Below, piece by piece: positions 47,530 through 55,655 of a stretch of 64,000 nt of DNA. The notes under the pieces are model-generated. The model was not told the DNA's origin, made no database searches, and saw only the letters and a program-made list of their open reading frames with translations. How positions within the stretch are numbered: the first letter of the stretch is position 1; every line of letters begins with the position of its first letter. The stretch is from Westiellopsis prolifica IICB1 (GTDB taxonomy: Bacteria; Cyanobacteriota; Cyanobacteriia; Cyanobacteriales; Nostocaceae), in contig NZ_NAPS01000002.1 in NCBI RefSeq assembly GCF_004323185.1, forward strand, positions 1,773,892 through 1,837,891, read 5' to 3'. A program made the position numbers and the translations under genes.

Positions 47530-48810
47530 TTACTGTAGTTTTCTGTTCAGTTGTCGCAGAACAAACTTTCTGACCATTGGTTGCAATGTATAAAAATATT
47601 CATTACTCTCGGAAACCTGTACTAATAGTAGTAGCGATCGCTGTTTGAGAGCTTCCAAAACTCTTGGAAGTTCTGAACTATGCATTCCATTAGGCAAATT
47701 GCTGTCTAGTTCATCGCGAGAAACTGGATCGGATGCTTTAGCTAAGTATCGCAAAATCTCTATTTGAAATTCCTTCAAGTCTCTAGTTACTGAGGTGAGA
47801 ATATTTTCGATTTCCTCTGGTACTACCAGACTTTTGTAGTGTCTATCAAGAAACTTTCGTTCATCACTATAATGCTCGCGAATCAAACCAGCTACTAATT
47901 TTAGTGCTAAAGGATTTCCATGATATTTGCTTACTAGCTCTTTTCTAGCTTGCTCATCAGATGTGAGATTCTTGGGATATCCAATACCATCACTTAAAAG
48001 TTTGCAACCTGCATTTTCATCTAATCCTTTAAGTTCATGAGCTTTGACGAAACTTGTTACTGCATCAAGATTATTGGGTTTTTTACGGCTGGTCAACATA
48101 ATACAACTTTGATGACGTTCCCAGCTTAACTGACCTAAAAAATTACAATAATCTTGGTAGCTGTCCCGGTTATCATGGGTCTGTTCTTCCTTTTCCGATA
48201 ATTCATGTTCATTCAAAATTATTAAGATCCGTTGCCGTTTTAACTCTTGCAAAAATCTTTTTTCTACATTACTAGTTATTTGCTCGGTATTGGGCAATAG
48301 GCGATCTAGCAATTCACTCAAGAGCTGGTCTTTAGGAGTGCTATAAGATATCTGTTGCCAAATTAATTTGTCAAATTTATTTTGTTTTTCTAGCTGTTCT
48401 GCCAGTTTTACTGCTAACTGAGTTTTACCAATTCCACCTAAACCATAAAGAATAATCCAACGGTAGTCTTCATCTAGTACCCATTTTTCTAATTTTTTCA
48501 GATCCTCATCACGCCCATAAAAATAAAGTTCAGCTGACGGGGCTGAATCCGAGTCATATTTAGATGGTTGTGATGGTTGTCTGGAATCAGCAATTTCTTC
48601 CCAATTTAAACCCAAGAACTCGCAGCATTTCTTAAAGTTGTCATTACTAATCGCACGATCAGCATACACAAAACGTTTCCAAGTTTTTTCTTCTATAAAA
48701 AGTTTCGATGTTACCTCCTGGAAAGTTTTTGCACTTGTACGTTGCAACCCTTTATTTTTAATAGCTTCCCGAATTTTGCGCTTACCTTCTTCAGATGCCT
48801 TTAAGCCCAT
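47530..48810 (-). CDS. NB-ARC (STAND) ATPase
   Basis: 426 aa. Residues 1-80 form a small helical domain common at the head of cyanobacterial NB-ARC proteins (MGLKASEEGKRKIREAI, TWKRFVYADRAISNDNFKKC). NB-ARC: FYGRDEDLKKLEKW, P-loop GLGGIGKT (123-130), Walker B-like ILIILNEHEL, LTSRKK, and GNPLALKLVAGLI, then a winged-helix end. There are no C-terminal TPR, WD40 or LRR repeats, so the usual sensor is missing or in another protein. STAND ATPases serve in signalling, transcription and phage defence; the role here is unknown. Confidence 0.88.
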   Translation of the reverse strand: MGLKASEEGKRKIREAIKNKGLQRTSAKTFQEVTSKLFIEEKTWKRFVYADRAISNDNFKKCCEFLGLNWEEIADSRQPSQPSKYDSDSAPSAELYFYGRDEDLKKLEKWVLDEDYRWIILYGLGGIGKTQLAVKLAEQLEKQNKFDKLIWQQISYSTPKDQLLSELLDRLLPNTEQITSNVEKRFLQELKRQRILIILNEHELSEKEEQTHDNRDSYQDYCNFLGQLSWERHQSCIMLTSRKKPNNLDAVTSFVKAHELKGLDENAGCKLLSDGIGYPKNLTSDEQARKELVSKYHGNPLALKLVAGLIREHYSDERKFLDRHYKSLVVPEEIENILTSVTRDLKEFQIEILRYLAKASDPVSRDELDSNLPNGMHSSELPRVLEALKQRSLLLLVQVSESNEYFYTLQPMVRKFVLRQLNRKLQ

Positions 48811-49004
48811 AAATCTTAAATATAAAAGTCTGCTAAAAGTCTGCGACCATTACATTACATGACCAACGTTCACTTGTAAAGTACCTGAATCACTTTCAAA
48901 ATCAGACCCAAAGTGACCTGTTTTGGGAAGATATCATTTTCTCATCGGCAGAAAGCCTATTAGGTTTTATCTAAATAACTCAATCATATTTTGGAGGTAT
49001 TGCA

Positions 49005-49367
49005 GTGAAAAAGCTTCTAGTTATTCCTTTTGTTGCACTTTTTAGTATGGTTTTATCTCTACCAGCTAATGCTCAATATCAGTCCTCATCTGATGATATT
49101 TTTATTCAAGCTGTCAACAACAAATTAATAGATGATAGCAATCCCCTGTCTATGATTCCAAACAATCAGAAAATTGAACATGGTCTATCAGTTTGTCGTG
49201 CGCTTAATAGCGGTTTAACAATCAATGAAATTGCTGAGTACATTACCCTGAATCTTACAGATAGCAATCTATCAAAACGGGATGCAAAATATTTCGTAAC
49301 CTATATCGCAACTATAACTGCTGGGGGCGTGGCTTACTATTGTCCACAATATAGACAGCAGATTTGA
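49005..49367 (+). CDS. Secreted DUF732-like small protein
   Basis: 120 aa, GTG start 49005 with GGAGG eight bases upstream. Signal peptide MKKLLVIPFVALFSMVLSLPANA, mature part about 97 aa. GLSVCRALNSGLTINEIAEYI and the end YYCPQY fit the DUF732 pattern (VC...YCP disulphide). DUF732 is best known from actinobacteria; small versions occur in cyanobacteria. Exported, function unknown. Divergent from the NB-ARC gene. Confidence 0.7.
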   Translation: MKKLLVIPFVALFSMVLSLPANAQYQSSSDDIFIQAVNNKLIDDSNPLSMIPNNQKIEHGLSVCRALNSGLTINEIAEYITLNLTDSNLSKRDAKYFVTYIATITAGGVAYYCPQYRQQI

Positions 49368-49418
49368 ATACCAGACTCATAAAAGCTCTAGAGCAATTTG
49401 TGGTACTGCTTAAGCATA

Positions 49419-49519
49419 TATAGATCCCATTTAATTTGTGAGAATTGAAAGCATCAGATACCCGACTTCCTTGAGAAGTCGAGTATCTGATTGTTCACAA
49501 ATAATTTAAGACTGCTATA
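49419..49519. mobile_element. MITE of the tatag...ctata family with strong central hairpin
   Basis: Outer ends tatag / ctata with imperfect similarity over about 25 bases. In the centre atcagatacccgacttc (49453-49469) and gaagtcgagtatctgat (49475-49491) form a 17-bp stem with one mismatch and a five-base loop. Could also stop transcription of the DUF732 gene. Confidence 0.65.
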
Positions 49520-49638
49520 AATGATTTATTACTTATTTTTGCTGAGGTAATCAAAGTCTACAAATGTGCCAATTGACAAAGATAAAAGTAATTATTTATT
49601 AAAAATAATTTTGTTTTTAATGAAAAAATTACCAAATA

Positions 49639-49947
49639 TTAAACCAACCATTCCGTTGATCTTTCTCCTAAATCTAGAGGGATACTAACAGCTTTACCGA
49701 GTCGTGGACGTTCTCGTGTTTCTTGAATAAATTCTTGCACCTGTGCTGTCCCACCTAAGTAATTTAGATAGTTAGCAATACTTTCCAAATGCTCTTGGTA
49801 CTCAGCCTCACTGAGGGGAAATGAAGCTTGTTCTAAATATTTCCACATTACTTGCAAAAATATTTTGCCTTGAGTGCGGCGCAGTTGAACATCATAAGAG
49901 CAGCCCCACTTTTCTAGCAGCAGTTGACGTAATTGTTGTCCTGTCAT
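49639..49947 (-). CDS. DUF3067 family protein
   Basis: 102 aa from ATG 49947 (MTGQQLRQLLLEKWG). SYDVQLRRTQGKIFLQVMWKYLEQASFPL and RPRLGKAVSIPLDLGERS are the strongly conserved DUF3067 blocks found in cyanobacteria and plastid-bearing plants. Divergently placed from petC, as I recall in other cyanobacteria, which may point to a photosynthesis-related role. Function not known. Four upstream codons (TTG start) are ignored. Confidence 0.85.
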   Translation of the reverse strand: MTGQQLRQLLLEKWGCSYDVQLRRTQGKIFLQVMWKYLEQASFPLSEAEYQEHLESIANYLNYLGGTAQVQEFIQETRERPRLGKAVSIPLDLGERSTEWLV

Positions 49948-50173
49948 GGTGATTCTCAATTATATTTTACATTTAGTTATGATGTTAAGTTCAGTTACTC
50001 AAGTATGATAAGAATATAAAGAAATGTAATGCTACAAAACAAGATGCTAGAAATATCTTGACAAGAAAACTGGCGTCTTTGTGGGCATGGGCATCAAAAA
50101 ATAGACATGAGTTTCTGGATAATTAGAACTCAAGTCAAATTTGTTTACAAAATACACCTAGAACGCGTAGATT

Positions 50174-50713
50174 ATGGCTCAATTTTCCGAATCAATGGAC
50201 GTACCCGATATGGGGCGTCGTCAGTTCATGAATCTTCTGACTTTCGGAACTGTCACAGGAGTTGCCGCAGGGGTATTGTTTCCCGTTGTCAAGTATTTCA
50301 TCCCACCTGCTAGTGGTGGTGCTGGCGGTGGTACAACAGCCAAAGATGAATTGGGTAACGATGTCAGTATTAGCAAGTTTTTAGACAGCCATAATGCGGG
50401 CGATCGCGTTCTGGTTCAGGGACTAAAGGGCGACCCCACCTATATTGTGGTAGAAAACAAAGAGGCGATCGCCGATTACGGAATTAATGCTGTTTGCACC
50501 CACTTGGGTTGTGTTGTACCTTGGAACGCTGCTGAAAACAAGTTCAAGTGTCCTTGTCACGGTTCTCAATATGATGCAACCGGTAAAGTAGTTCGCGGAC
50601 CTGCACCACTTTCTTTGGCTTTGTCTCATGCTTCCACACAAGAGGATAAAATCGTCCTCACCCCTTGGACAGAAACCGACTTCCGTACAGGGGAAGAACC
50701 TTGGTGGTCTTAA
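50174..50713 (+). CDS. petC: Rieske iron-sulphur protein of cytochrome b6f
   Basis: 179 aa. N-terminal membrane anchor about residues 20-42 preceded by GRRQF (Tat-like twin Arg), then a Gly-rich hinge (SGGAGGG) and the Rieske fold: CTHLGC (108-113) and CPCHGS (126-131) hold the 2Fe-2S cluster and its disulphide. Takes electrons from plastoquinol to cytochrome f. First gene of petC-petA; the 176-base spacer has cagttaacagtgaac and aactgat repeats. Confidence 0.97.
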   Translation: MAQFSESMDVPDMGRRQFMNLLTFGTVTGVAAGVLFPVVKYFIPPASGGAGGGTTAKDELGNDVSISKFLDSHNAGDRVLVQGLKGDPTYIVVENKEAIADYGINAVCTHLGCVVPWNAAENKFKCPCHGSQYDATGKVVRGPAPLSLALSHASTQEDKIVLTPWTETDFRTGEEPWWS

Positions 50714-50840
50714 ATTCAGTTAACAGTGAACAGTTAACAGTGAACAGTGAAAATTATCAGGTCTATGGTAGGGGAAATCTCTATCAAGCGATAAAACTGA
50801 ATAATTGATAACTGATAACTGATAACTGATAACTGTTAAC
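50713..50840. repeat. Tandem cagttaacagtgaa / aactgat repeats inside petCA
   Basis: The petC-petA spacer is largely direct repeats: cagtgaacagttaacagtga and aactgat (five copies). The two genes remain on one strand and are normally co-transcribed, so the repeats would be in the mRNA. Confidence 0.75.
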
Positions 50841-50889
50841 GATTCTCTTGTATTATTTGACGTTGCTCCCAAAAACTAGTCCTTAAGAG

Positions 50890-51891
50890 ATGAGAAAAGC
50901 CTTGAAAAACGCGAGACTAACTCGCAGTGCTAGAGTAATTACCAAAACATTGCTCGTTGCGATCGCCTGCGTGACATTCTTCTTCAGCAGCGATCTGATC
51001 CTTCCCCAATCAGCCGCCGCCTATCCATTTTGGGCGCAGCAAACCTATCCAGAAACACCCCGCGAACCTACAGGAAGGATTGTTTGTGCTAACTGTCACC
51101 TAGCGCAAAAGCCTGCGGAAGTAGAAATTCCCCAATCAGTTCTACCTGACACAGTATTTAAAGCGGTAGTAAAAATTCCTTACGACACCAGCGTTCAGCA
51201 AGTAGGCGCAGACGGTTCCAAAGTTGGTTTGAACGTCGGCGCTGTGTTAATGCTACCAGAAGGCTTCAAGATTGCTCCTGAGGATCGCATTCCTGAAGAA
51301 TTAAAAGAAGAAGTAGGCGATGTTTACTTCCAGCCTTATAAAGACGGTCAGGACAACGTGCTTCTTGTCGGCCCCATCCCTGGCGAACAGTATCAAGAAA
51401 TTGTCTTCCCAGTTCTTTCCCCTGATCCAGCCAGCGACAAGAACATTCACTTCGGTAAATATGCAGTTCACTTAGGTGCTAACCGGGGACGCGGACAAGT
51501 TTACCCAACAGGCGAAAAGAGCAACAATACTGTTTACACAGCTTCTGCTGCTGGCACAATTACCAAAATTGCCAAAGAAGAAGATGAGTATGGTAGCGCT
51601 AAATATCAAGTCAGCATTCAAACTGACTCTGGCGAAACTGTTGTTGATACAATTCCTGCTGGTCCTGAGTTGATTGTCTCTGAAGGACAAACTCTCAACA
51701 GTGGAGACGCTTTGACTAATAATCCCAACGTCGGCGGCTTTGGTCAAGACGATACAGAAATCGTACTCCAAGATCCCAACAGAGTGAAATGGATGATTGC
51801 ATTTGTCTGCTTGGTAATGCTTGCTCAAGTCATGTTGGTTCTGAAGAAGAAACAAGTTGAGAAAGTCCAAGCGGCTGAAATGAATTTCTAA
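50890..51891 (+). CDS. petA: Cytochrome f
   Basis: 333 aa. Signal peptide to Ala44; mature protein begins YPFWAQQ (Tyr45 amino group is an axial haem ligand), haem motif CANCH (C66, C69, H70). Large lumenal domain, C-terminal membrane anchor (about 300-320, [18 protein letters not shown]) and KKKQVEKVQ stromal tail. Passes electrons from the Rieske protein to plastocyanin or cytochrome c6. Complete; terminator follows. Confidence 0.97.
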   Translation: MRKALKNARLTRSARVITKTLLVAIACVTFFFSSDLILPQSAAAYPFWAQQTYPETPREPTGRIVCANCHLAQKPAEVEIPQSVLPDTVFKAVVKIPYDTSVQQVGADGSKVGLNVGAVLMLPEGFKIAPEDRIPEELKEEVGDVYFQPYKDGQDNVLLVGPIPGEQYQEIVFPVLSPDPASDKNIHFGKYAVHLGANRGRGQVYPTGEKSNNTVYTASAAGTITKIAKEEDEYGSAKYQVSIQTDSGETVVDTIPAGPELIVSEGQTLNSGDALTNNPNVGGFGQDDTEIVLQDPNRVKWMIAFVCLVMLAQVMLVLKKKQVEKVQAAEMNF

Positions 51892-51913
51892 ATTTTGATT
51901 GGAATTATCAAGT

Positions 51914-51942
51914 AAGGACAGGCAAGACGCCTGTCTTTTTTT
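51914..51942 (+). terminator. Intrinsic terminator of petC-petA
   Basis: aaggacaggc (51914-51923), short loop, gcctgtcttt (51929-51938), then a T-run. 23 bases after the petA stop. Confidence 0.85.
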
Positions 51943-51958
51943 ATATTGAAGTGCTATG

Positions 51959-51976
51959 TTATAATATTTATTATAA
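51959..51976. promoter_or_regulatory. 18-bp AT palindrome upstream of the antitoxin gene
   Basis: ttataata, two bases, tattataa; 18 bases before ATG 51995, overlapping a possible tataat -10 box. Toxin-antitoxin operons usually autoregulate through such palindromes; pure AT sequence lowers confidence. Confidence 0.4.
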
Positions 51977-51994
51977 TAAACAAAACTCACTTAT

Positions 51995-52318
51995 ATGGCT
52001 GATAAAATTTATCCCATAGCTCATGCCAAAATAGGTACTCAAGACGGATTTCGTCTACCCCGCGCCTTTTCCAAAGACTACCCTCATTTAGTTAATGCTT
52101 CTGGTTATATAGAAGTATTATCTGACAATACATTCTTAGTAAGATTAGATACGGAAGAGACAGAAAATACAGATGAAACAGAATCATTAATGTTGAGCTT
52201 ATTTCTCGACTTTCTAATGAAAGATGCAATCAAAAATCCCTCAAAGCTTATTCCTTATACACAAGAAATGAGTGATGAAATTGATGATTTATTATCAGAC
52301 GTAGAGTTAGATTCATGA
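51995..52318 (+). CDS. PrlF-like antitoxin
   Basis: 107 aa. The N-terminus (AKIGTQDGFRLPRAFSKDYPHLVNASGYIEVLSDNTFLVRL) resembles a swapped-hairpin AbrB/PrlF fold; the C-terminal part is acidic (EETENTDETES, DEIDDLLSDVELDS) and likely wraps the toxin. The stop overlaps the toxin start (ATGA), the standard antitoxin-first order. Assigned mainly by its partner. Confidence 0.65.
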   Translation: MADKIYPIAHAKIGTQDGFRLPRAFSKDYPHLVNASGYIEVLSDNTFLVRLDTEETENTDETESLMLSLFLDFLMKDAIKNPSKLIPYTQEMSDEIDDLLSDVELDS

Positions 52319-52794
52319 ATTCATTCACTTGTCATGGATGGATAATCTTTTTTTACCCATTGTTTAATGAGCAATGGGTAGAATTGTCAAATCGAGTTTG
52401 TATTTTAAAAACTAAGTTAACTAAAGAAGAATTTATTAAACATCCAGATGCCAAATTATTAAAAGCATTAAATGTTGGTATTAAAGAAAAAATACCTCAA
52501 GATCCTTTTGCTTCCTACTTTGTTTTACAAAAACCTTTACAAAAATATGGTCGTCTCAAAAAGATGGGACTACCTGAAAGATATAGATTGTTTTTTAGAG
52601 CATTTAAAGAACAAAAATTTATTATTATTCTTTGGTTAGGATTTCCACGTAAGGAAGGGGATAAGAAAGATTGTTATCAAGTTTTCTCTAAAAAAGTAAC
52701 GAATGGAGAATTCCCTGAAAGTATTGATGAGTTGCTAGCTGAATTTCAAAAAGAAGATTCTCAAGAAGAAAAAGAAGATATCGCGAATGATTAA
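52315..52794 (+). CDS. YhaV-like toxin (putative RNase)
   Basis: 159 aa. GWIIFFYPLFNEQWVELSNRV, IKEKIPQDPFASYFVLQKPL, LPERYRLFFRAFKEQKFIIILWLGFPRK and DCYQVFSKKVTNGEFPESIDELL follow the YhaV pattern (RelE-type fold ribonuclease inhibiting translation). The central hWrR block is replaced by GRLKKMG. Overlaps the antitoxin gene by four bases. Probably stabilises the accessory region or acts in stress. Confidence 0.78.
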   Translation: MNSFTCHGWIIFFYPLFNEQWVELSNRVCILKTKLTKEEFIKHPDAKLLKALNVGIKEKIPQDPFASYFVLQKPLQKYGRLKKMGLPERYRLFFRAFKEQKFIIILWLGFPRKEGDKKDCYQVFSKKVTNGEFPESIDELLAEFQKEDSQEEKEDIAND

Positions 52795-52812
52795 TGTAGC
52801 TAGCTAGCCAAT

Positions 52813-53015
52813 CCATTGAAGTTTCCCTACCTAGTGAAGTTTTAGGGTTAGAGTTACACCTTAAATCTTGAGAAATGCGCTTCTACGATCCAGCTACGGG
52901 TAAAACACTCCTCAGTTATGAGGAAGAAGCAGCTGCACGACAAGCCGCAGAAGAAAAAGCCCAAAAACTAGCCGCCAAACTTCGAGAGTTAAATATTGAT
53001 CCAGATTCTCTGTAG
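52813..53015 (+). pseudogene. C-terminal fossil of a Uma2-family gene
   Basis: In one frame, SIEVSLPSEVLGLELHLKS, stop (TGA), then EMRFYDPATGKTLLSYEEEAAARQAAEEKAQKLAAKLRELNIDPDSL (seen here in parts), the usual Uma2 C-terminus. The segment after the stop (ATG 52875 to TAG 53015, 46 codons) is open but lacks the nuclease core. A second Uma2 remnant beside the one at 3605. Confidence 0.75.
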
Positions 53016-53304
53016 AGCGGGTCATGGGCGGCGATCGCAACCCAACATAGATGGAAGAAACTTGCGCTGTGAGGAAATCAAAAAGTACGATTTTATAAGC
53101 CTTTCAGCGCAAGTTTCTTAGAAGACGCACCAGCACGGAAAGCATCGCAATTTTTGAAAAAGACTTCTGTTAAAGAATGGATTTTTTAACAAAAACATAA
53201 TATTTTTATTATTTTTAGTAACTAAAGAAAATAAATTATAGTTTTATAAACTATGTTTTGTATTTATAAAACATTTCTGTATAACATTTCCATCAAACGA
53301 ACCC
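53016..53304. other. Gap with a 15-bp perfect inverted repeat
   Basis: aagaaacttgcgctg (53055-53069) and complement (53105-53119), 35 bases apart, form a strong hairpin or a tiny MITE. The rest of the gap to 53304 is AT-rich and empty of genes. Confidence 0.65.
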
Positions 53305-53883
53305 GTGAAAAACCCAAATACAAAAGTGCAAAAAACTTGGATTCAACAACATAAAAAAACTGGTATTATTGGGGGTGTAATTTTAGTAAGCGCTACCACG
53401 CTAACTTTCTTAGGACATTTAGGTGTTATGGCCCAAATTTGTGAATTTGTTGGATTAAATTGTCCTGGCAAAGATATTTTTAATCCTCCTCTTCCCAAAA
53501 CTCAATGGATTGGTGTGAGAATTGAACATGTTAGTGATAAAGAATTGCCCGGTCAAAATAGCGAAACAACGCTTGTCCAAACTGATAGGTCAGCAAATGA
53601 TCTTACAGCAGTATTAAAGAATACTGATGAACGTGCATTTCATAAATATAACTCAGGAAATTACAGAGTTGCTCTTCAGCGATCATTGGAAAGAAAAGAA
53701 AAATTATGCCTTAAGATTTCTGGTGAAAGAGTCCCAAGGCAAAGCGAATTTATGAACATCATCCAAATAAATAAATTTCCTAACAAAGAAAATTATGATG
53801 GGCTTGCTCCGGAACGCCGAGACAAATTATGCGAAGAAGACGCGAAAGGAACACATCAGGTTATAGTTGCTCCTATGGAATGA
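53305..53883 (+). CDS. Single-span membrane protein (hypothetical)
   Basis: 192 aa, GTG start. Basic N-terminus, one membrane helix (about residues 19-42, GIIGGVILVSATTLTFLGHLGVM), then a soluble extracytoplasmic domain with four Cys (ICEFVGLNCPG; EKLCLKI; DKLCEED) that could form disulphides. I do not recognise the family. The N-terminal QICEFVGLNCPG segment resembles tails of other cyanobacterial sensor proteins, a weak hint only. Confidence 0.55.
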   Translation: MKNPNTKVQKTWIQQHKKTGIIGGVILVSATTLTFLGHLGVMAQICEFVGLNCPGKDIFNPPLPKTQWIGVRIEHVSDKELPGQNSETTLVQTDRSANDLTAVLKNTDERAFHKYNSGNYRVALQRSLERKEKLCLKISGERVPRQSEFMNIIQINKFPNKENYDGLAPERRDKLCEEDAKGTHQVIVAPME

Positions 53884-53993
53884 TTATTAAGCTCACATTG
53901 TGCCAATTTATATATTTTGATTCTCGTTTTTCATAAGAGACTAATGTAATTTCAAGTGGGGAATTTCTTGTTTTTAGTCTCGTTCTTCACGTC

Positions 53994-54097
53994 TATAGCA
54001 TTCCTAAATCATTCGCTCCAGACAAGATCCCCTACTTCTCAGCAGAACTCTGAGATCTAAGCTCTGCAATTCTCACAAATCATATATGATCGCTATA
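53994..54097. mobile_element. MITE of the tatagcaatcc family
   Basis: Ends tatagca-ttcctaa and its approximate complement to gctata (54092-54097); inside, aagatcccctacttctc and gagatct arms can pair. Same family as 34225 and 49419. No ORF. Confidence 0.6.
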
Positions 54098-54125
54098 CAC
54101 GAGAAACACATTAACTCAAACCCCA

Positions 54126-54989
54126 GTGCAAACTGACAAAATCTTCTATAGTTTATTTCAAGCTTTCCCCAGTATATTTTTTGCGATCATTGGCAATACA
54201 ACAGCCAATGTCGATGCTTATGAATTTGTCTCTATCGAACTTAAGGAAACAGCTTTTCGGATTGATGGGGTGTTTGTCCCGGTAATTGAAACTGCCACAC
54301 AGCCAGTTTACTTTGTCGAAGTTCAGTTTCAACTAGATGCTAGTTTTTACAGGCGCTTCTTCGCAGAAATATTTCTCTACCTCAAGCAAAATGCATCTGT
54401 GAATTTTTGGCGTGCGGTTGTGATCTATCCTAAACGGAGTGTAGAGCCTGAAGATCAACAAGCATATCGATCGCTGCTTAATAGTTTACAAGTTCAGCCT
54501 ATTTATTTAGATGAGTTGGGTACAGCAGCAGAAAACTCTCTTCAAATAGCAATTGTCAAGCTAATTATAGAAAGGGAAGAGACAGCCGTTGAGCGTGGTA
54601 GAGAATTAATTTTACAAGCCAGACATGAACTAACGGATGAAGCTATCCAAAAGCAAATTGTAGAATTAATAGAGACCATCCTGTTGTACAAATTTACCCA
54701 GTTAAGTCGAGAGGAATTAGCAGCGATGTTAGGCATAGATGACGAATTTAAGAAGACAAGGATGTATCAATCAATAGCACAAGAAGCCAGACAGGAAGGT
54801 TTGGCAGAAGGTTTGGCAGAAGGTTTGGCAGAAGGTTTGGCAGAAGGCTTGGAAGAGGGTAAGCAGCAAGGTAAGCTCGAAGCTATACCCCGCTTGTTGG
54901 CTTTGGGGTTAAGTATAGAACAAATAGCCCAGGCTCTAGATTTAACTGTAGAGCAAGTCCAGCAAGCAGCAGGTAATCAAAGCAAATAG
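54126..54989 (+). CDS. DUF2887 / Rpn-type PD-(D/E)XK nuclease family protein
   Basis: 287 aa, GTG start. MQTDKIFYSLFQAFPSIFF, FRIDGVFVP and VYFVEVQFQLDASFYRRFFAEIFLYL form a PD-(D/E)XK-like core (D near residue 48, E-x-Q near 68). A helical middle and then a tandem EGLA repeat (four to five units, DNA period 12, 54796-54855) lead to an HTH-like end LGLSIEQIAQALDLTVEQVQQ. Such proteins are abundant in cyanobacteria and related to Rpn (recombination-promoting) nucleases. Confidence 0.85.
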   Translation: MQTDKIFYSLFQAFPSIFFAIIGNTTANVDAYEFVSIELKETAFRIDGVFVPVIETATQPVYFVEVQFQLDASFYRRFFAEIFLYLKQNASVNFWRAVVIYPKRSVEPEDQQAYRSLLNSLQVQPIYLDELGTAAENSLQIAIVKLIIEREETAVERGRELILQARHELTDEAIQKQIVELIETILLYKFTQLSREELAAMLGIDDEFKKTRMYQSIAQEARQEGLAEGLAEGLAEGLAEGLEEGKQQGKLEAIPRLLALGLSIEQIAQALDLTVEQVQQAAGNQSK

Positions 54990-55019
54990 CGATCGCTCCT
55001 TTTTCCTCTATAAATATAA

Positions 55020-55152
55020 GAAGCGATCGCCTTGTACCACCAAGCCTACATCTTACCTTCTTGCATTACTTCCTGAAGATGGTGGCGGATCTCTTGTGCT
55101 TGCTCAATGTCAGACTGACGCAATTTTTGGAACAACTCTACACAAGGCTGAA
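55020..55152 (-). pseudogene. Duplicated 3' fragment of the gene at 41858-42100
   Basis: From aagcgatcgcctt through cacaaggctga the sequence is nearly identical to 41832-41963, including the non-coding flank. Only about the last 35 codons of the 80-aa gene are present; similarity stops abruptly at 55152. No start codon. A recent partial duplication or recombination scar. Confidence 0.85.
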
Positions 55153-55262
55153 GTGTGGAATACCCGATCTTTTTTTCGGTATTCACACCATAACCTATTT
55201 GTTGAGATTCGGTTACATTTATTTACATAAAGACATAAAAGTTAAATAAAGAACTAAAAACT

Positions 55263-55493
55263 ATGATTAGTATCTTGATTGGATTATTCGTTGTTGGTTG
55301 GGTAGCAGCTTCCTTACTGGGTTCTATGGCTTATTTCTTGGGAGAACAAAGAAAGCCTATCCACGAACGTAACTGGCGTTCTGAATCTTTTGAAAAATTG
55401 GCTAAATCTATCACTGGTAAAGATATAGACTATAGCGATCGCACCCCTGCATATGGGATGGATGCTTACGTCAGCAATACATTACCCAACTAA
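55263..55493 (+). CDS. Single-span small protein, possibly photosystem II factor Psb35
   Basis: 76 aa. N-terminal membrane helix (residues 3-25, ILIGLFVVGWVAASLLGSMAYF) then a basic stretch GEQRKPIHERNWRSESFEKLA and SITGKDIDYSDR. I recall this pattern as a conserved cyanobacterial family and think it is Psb35 (Ssl2148-type), which stabilises the CP47-HliP module, but I am not sure. Own terminator downstream. Confidence 0.65.
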   Translation: MISILIGLFVVGWVAASLLGSMAYFLGEQRKPIHERNWRSESFEKLAKSITGKDIDYSDRTPAYGMDAYVSNTLPN

Positions 55494-55551
55494 AGCGCAG
55501 ACATTTGGGTTTCTTTCACACAAGTTTAGTTAATTTGAGAGTATTTCAGAT

Positions 55552-55585
55552 ATCCCCAGTTGAACAACTGGGGATTTTGTTTTTC
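55552..55585 (+). terminator. Intrinsic terminator of the 76-codon gene
   Basis: atccccagttg (55552-55562), loop aa, caactggggat (55565-55575), then tttgttttt. A perfect stem with a U-rich tail. Confidence 0.85.
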
Positions 55586-55599
55586 AAAAGCCCAATAAA

Positions 55600-55651
55600 G
55601 CCGTGAACTAAAGTTCCGGCTAATAGTTTAAACCCGTTAAAACGGGTTAAC
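55600..55651. repeat. Dispersed double hairpin (gaactaaagttc / aacccgtt)
   Basis: gtgaactaaagttccggctaatag then ttaaacccgtt-aa-aacgggttaa. The first part, reversed, recurs at 25362-25396; the second recurs at 25187-25211. It ends five bases before the DUF3370 stop. Confidence 0.7.
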
Positions 55652-55655
55652 TTGA

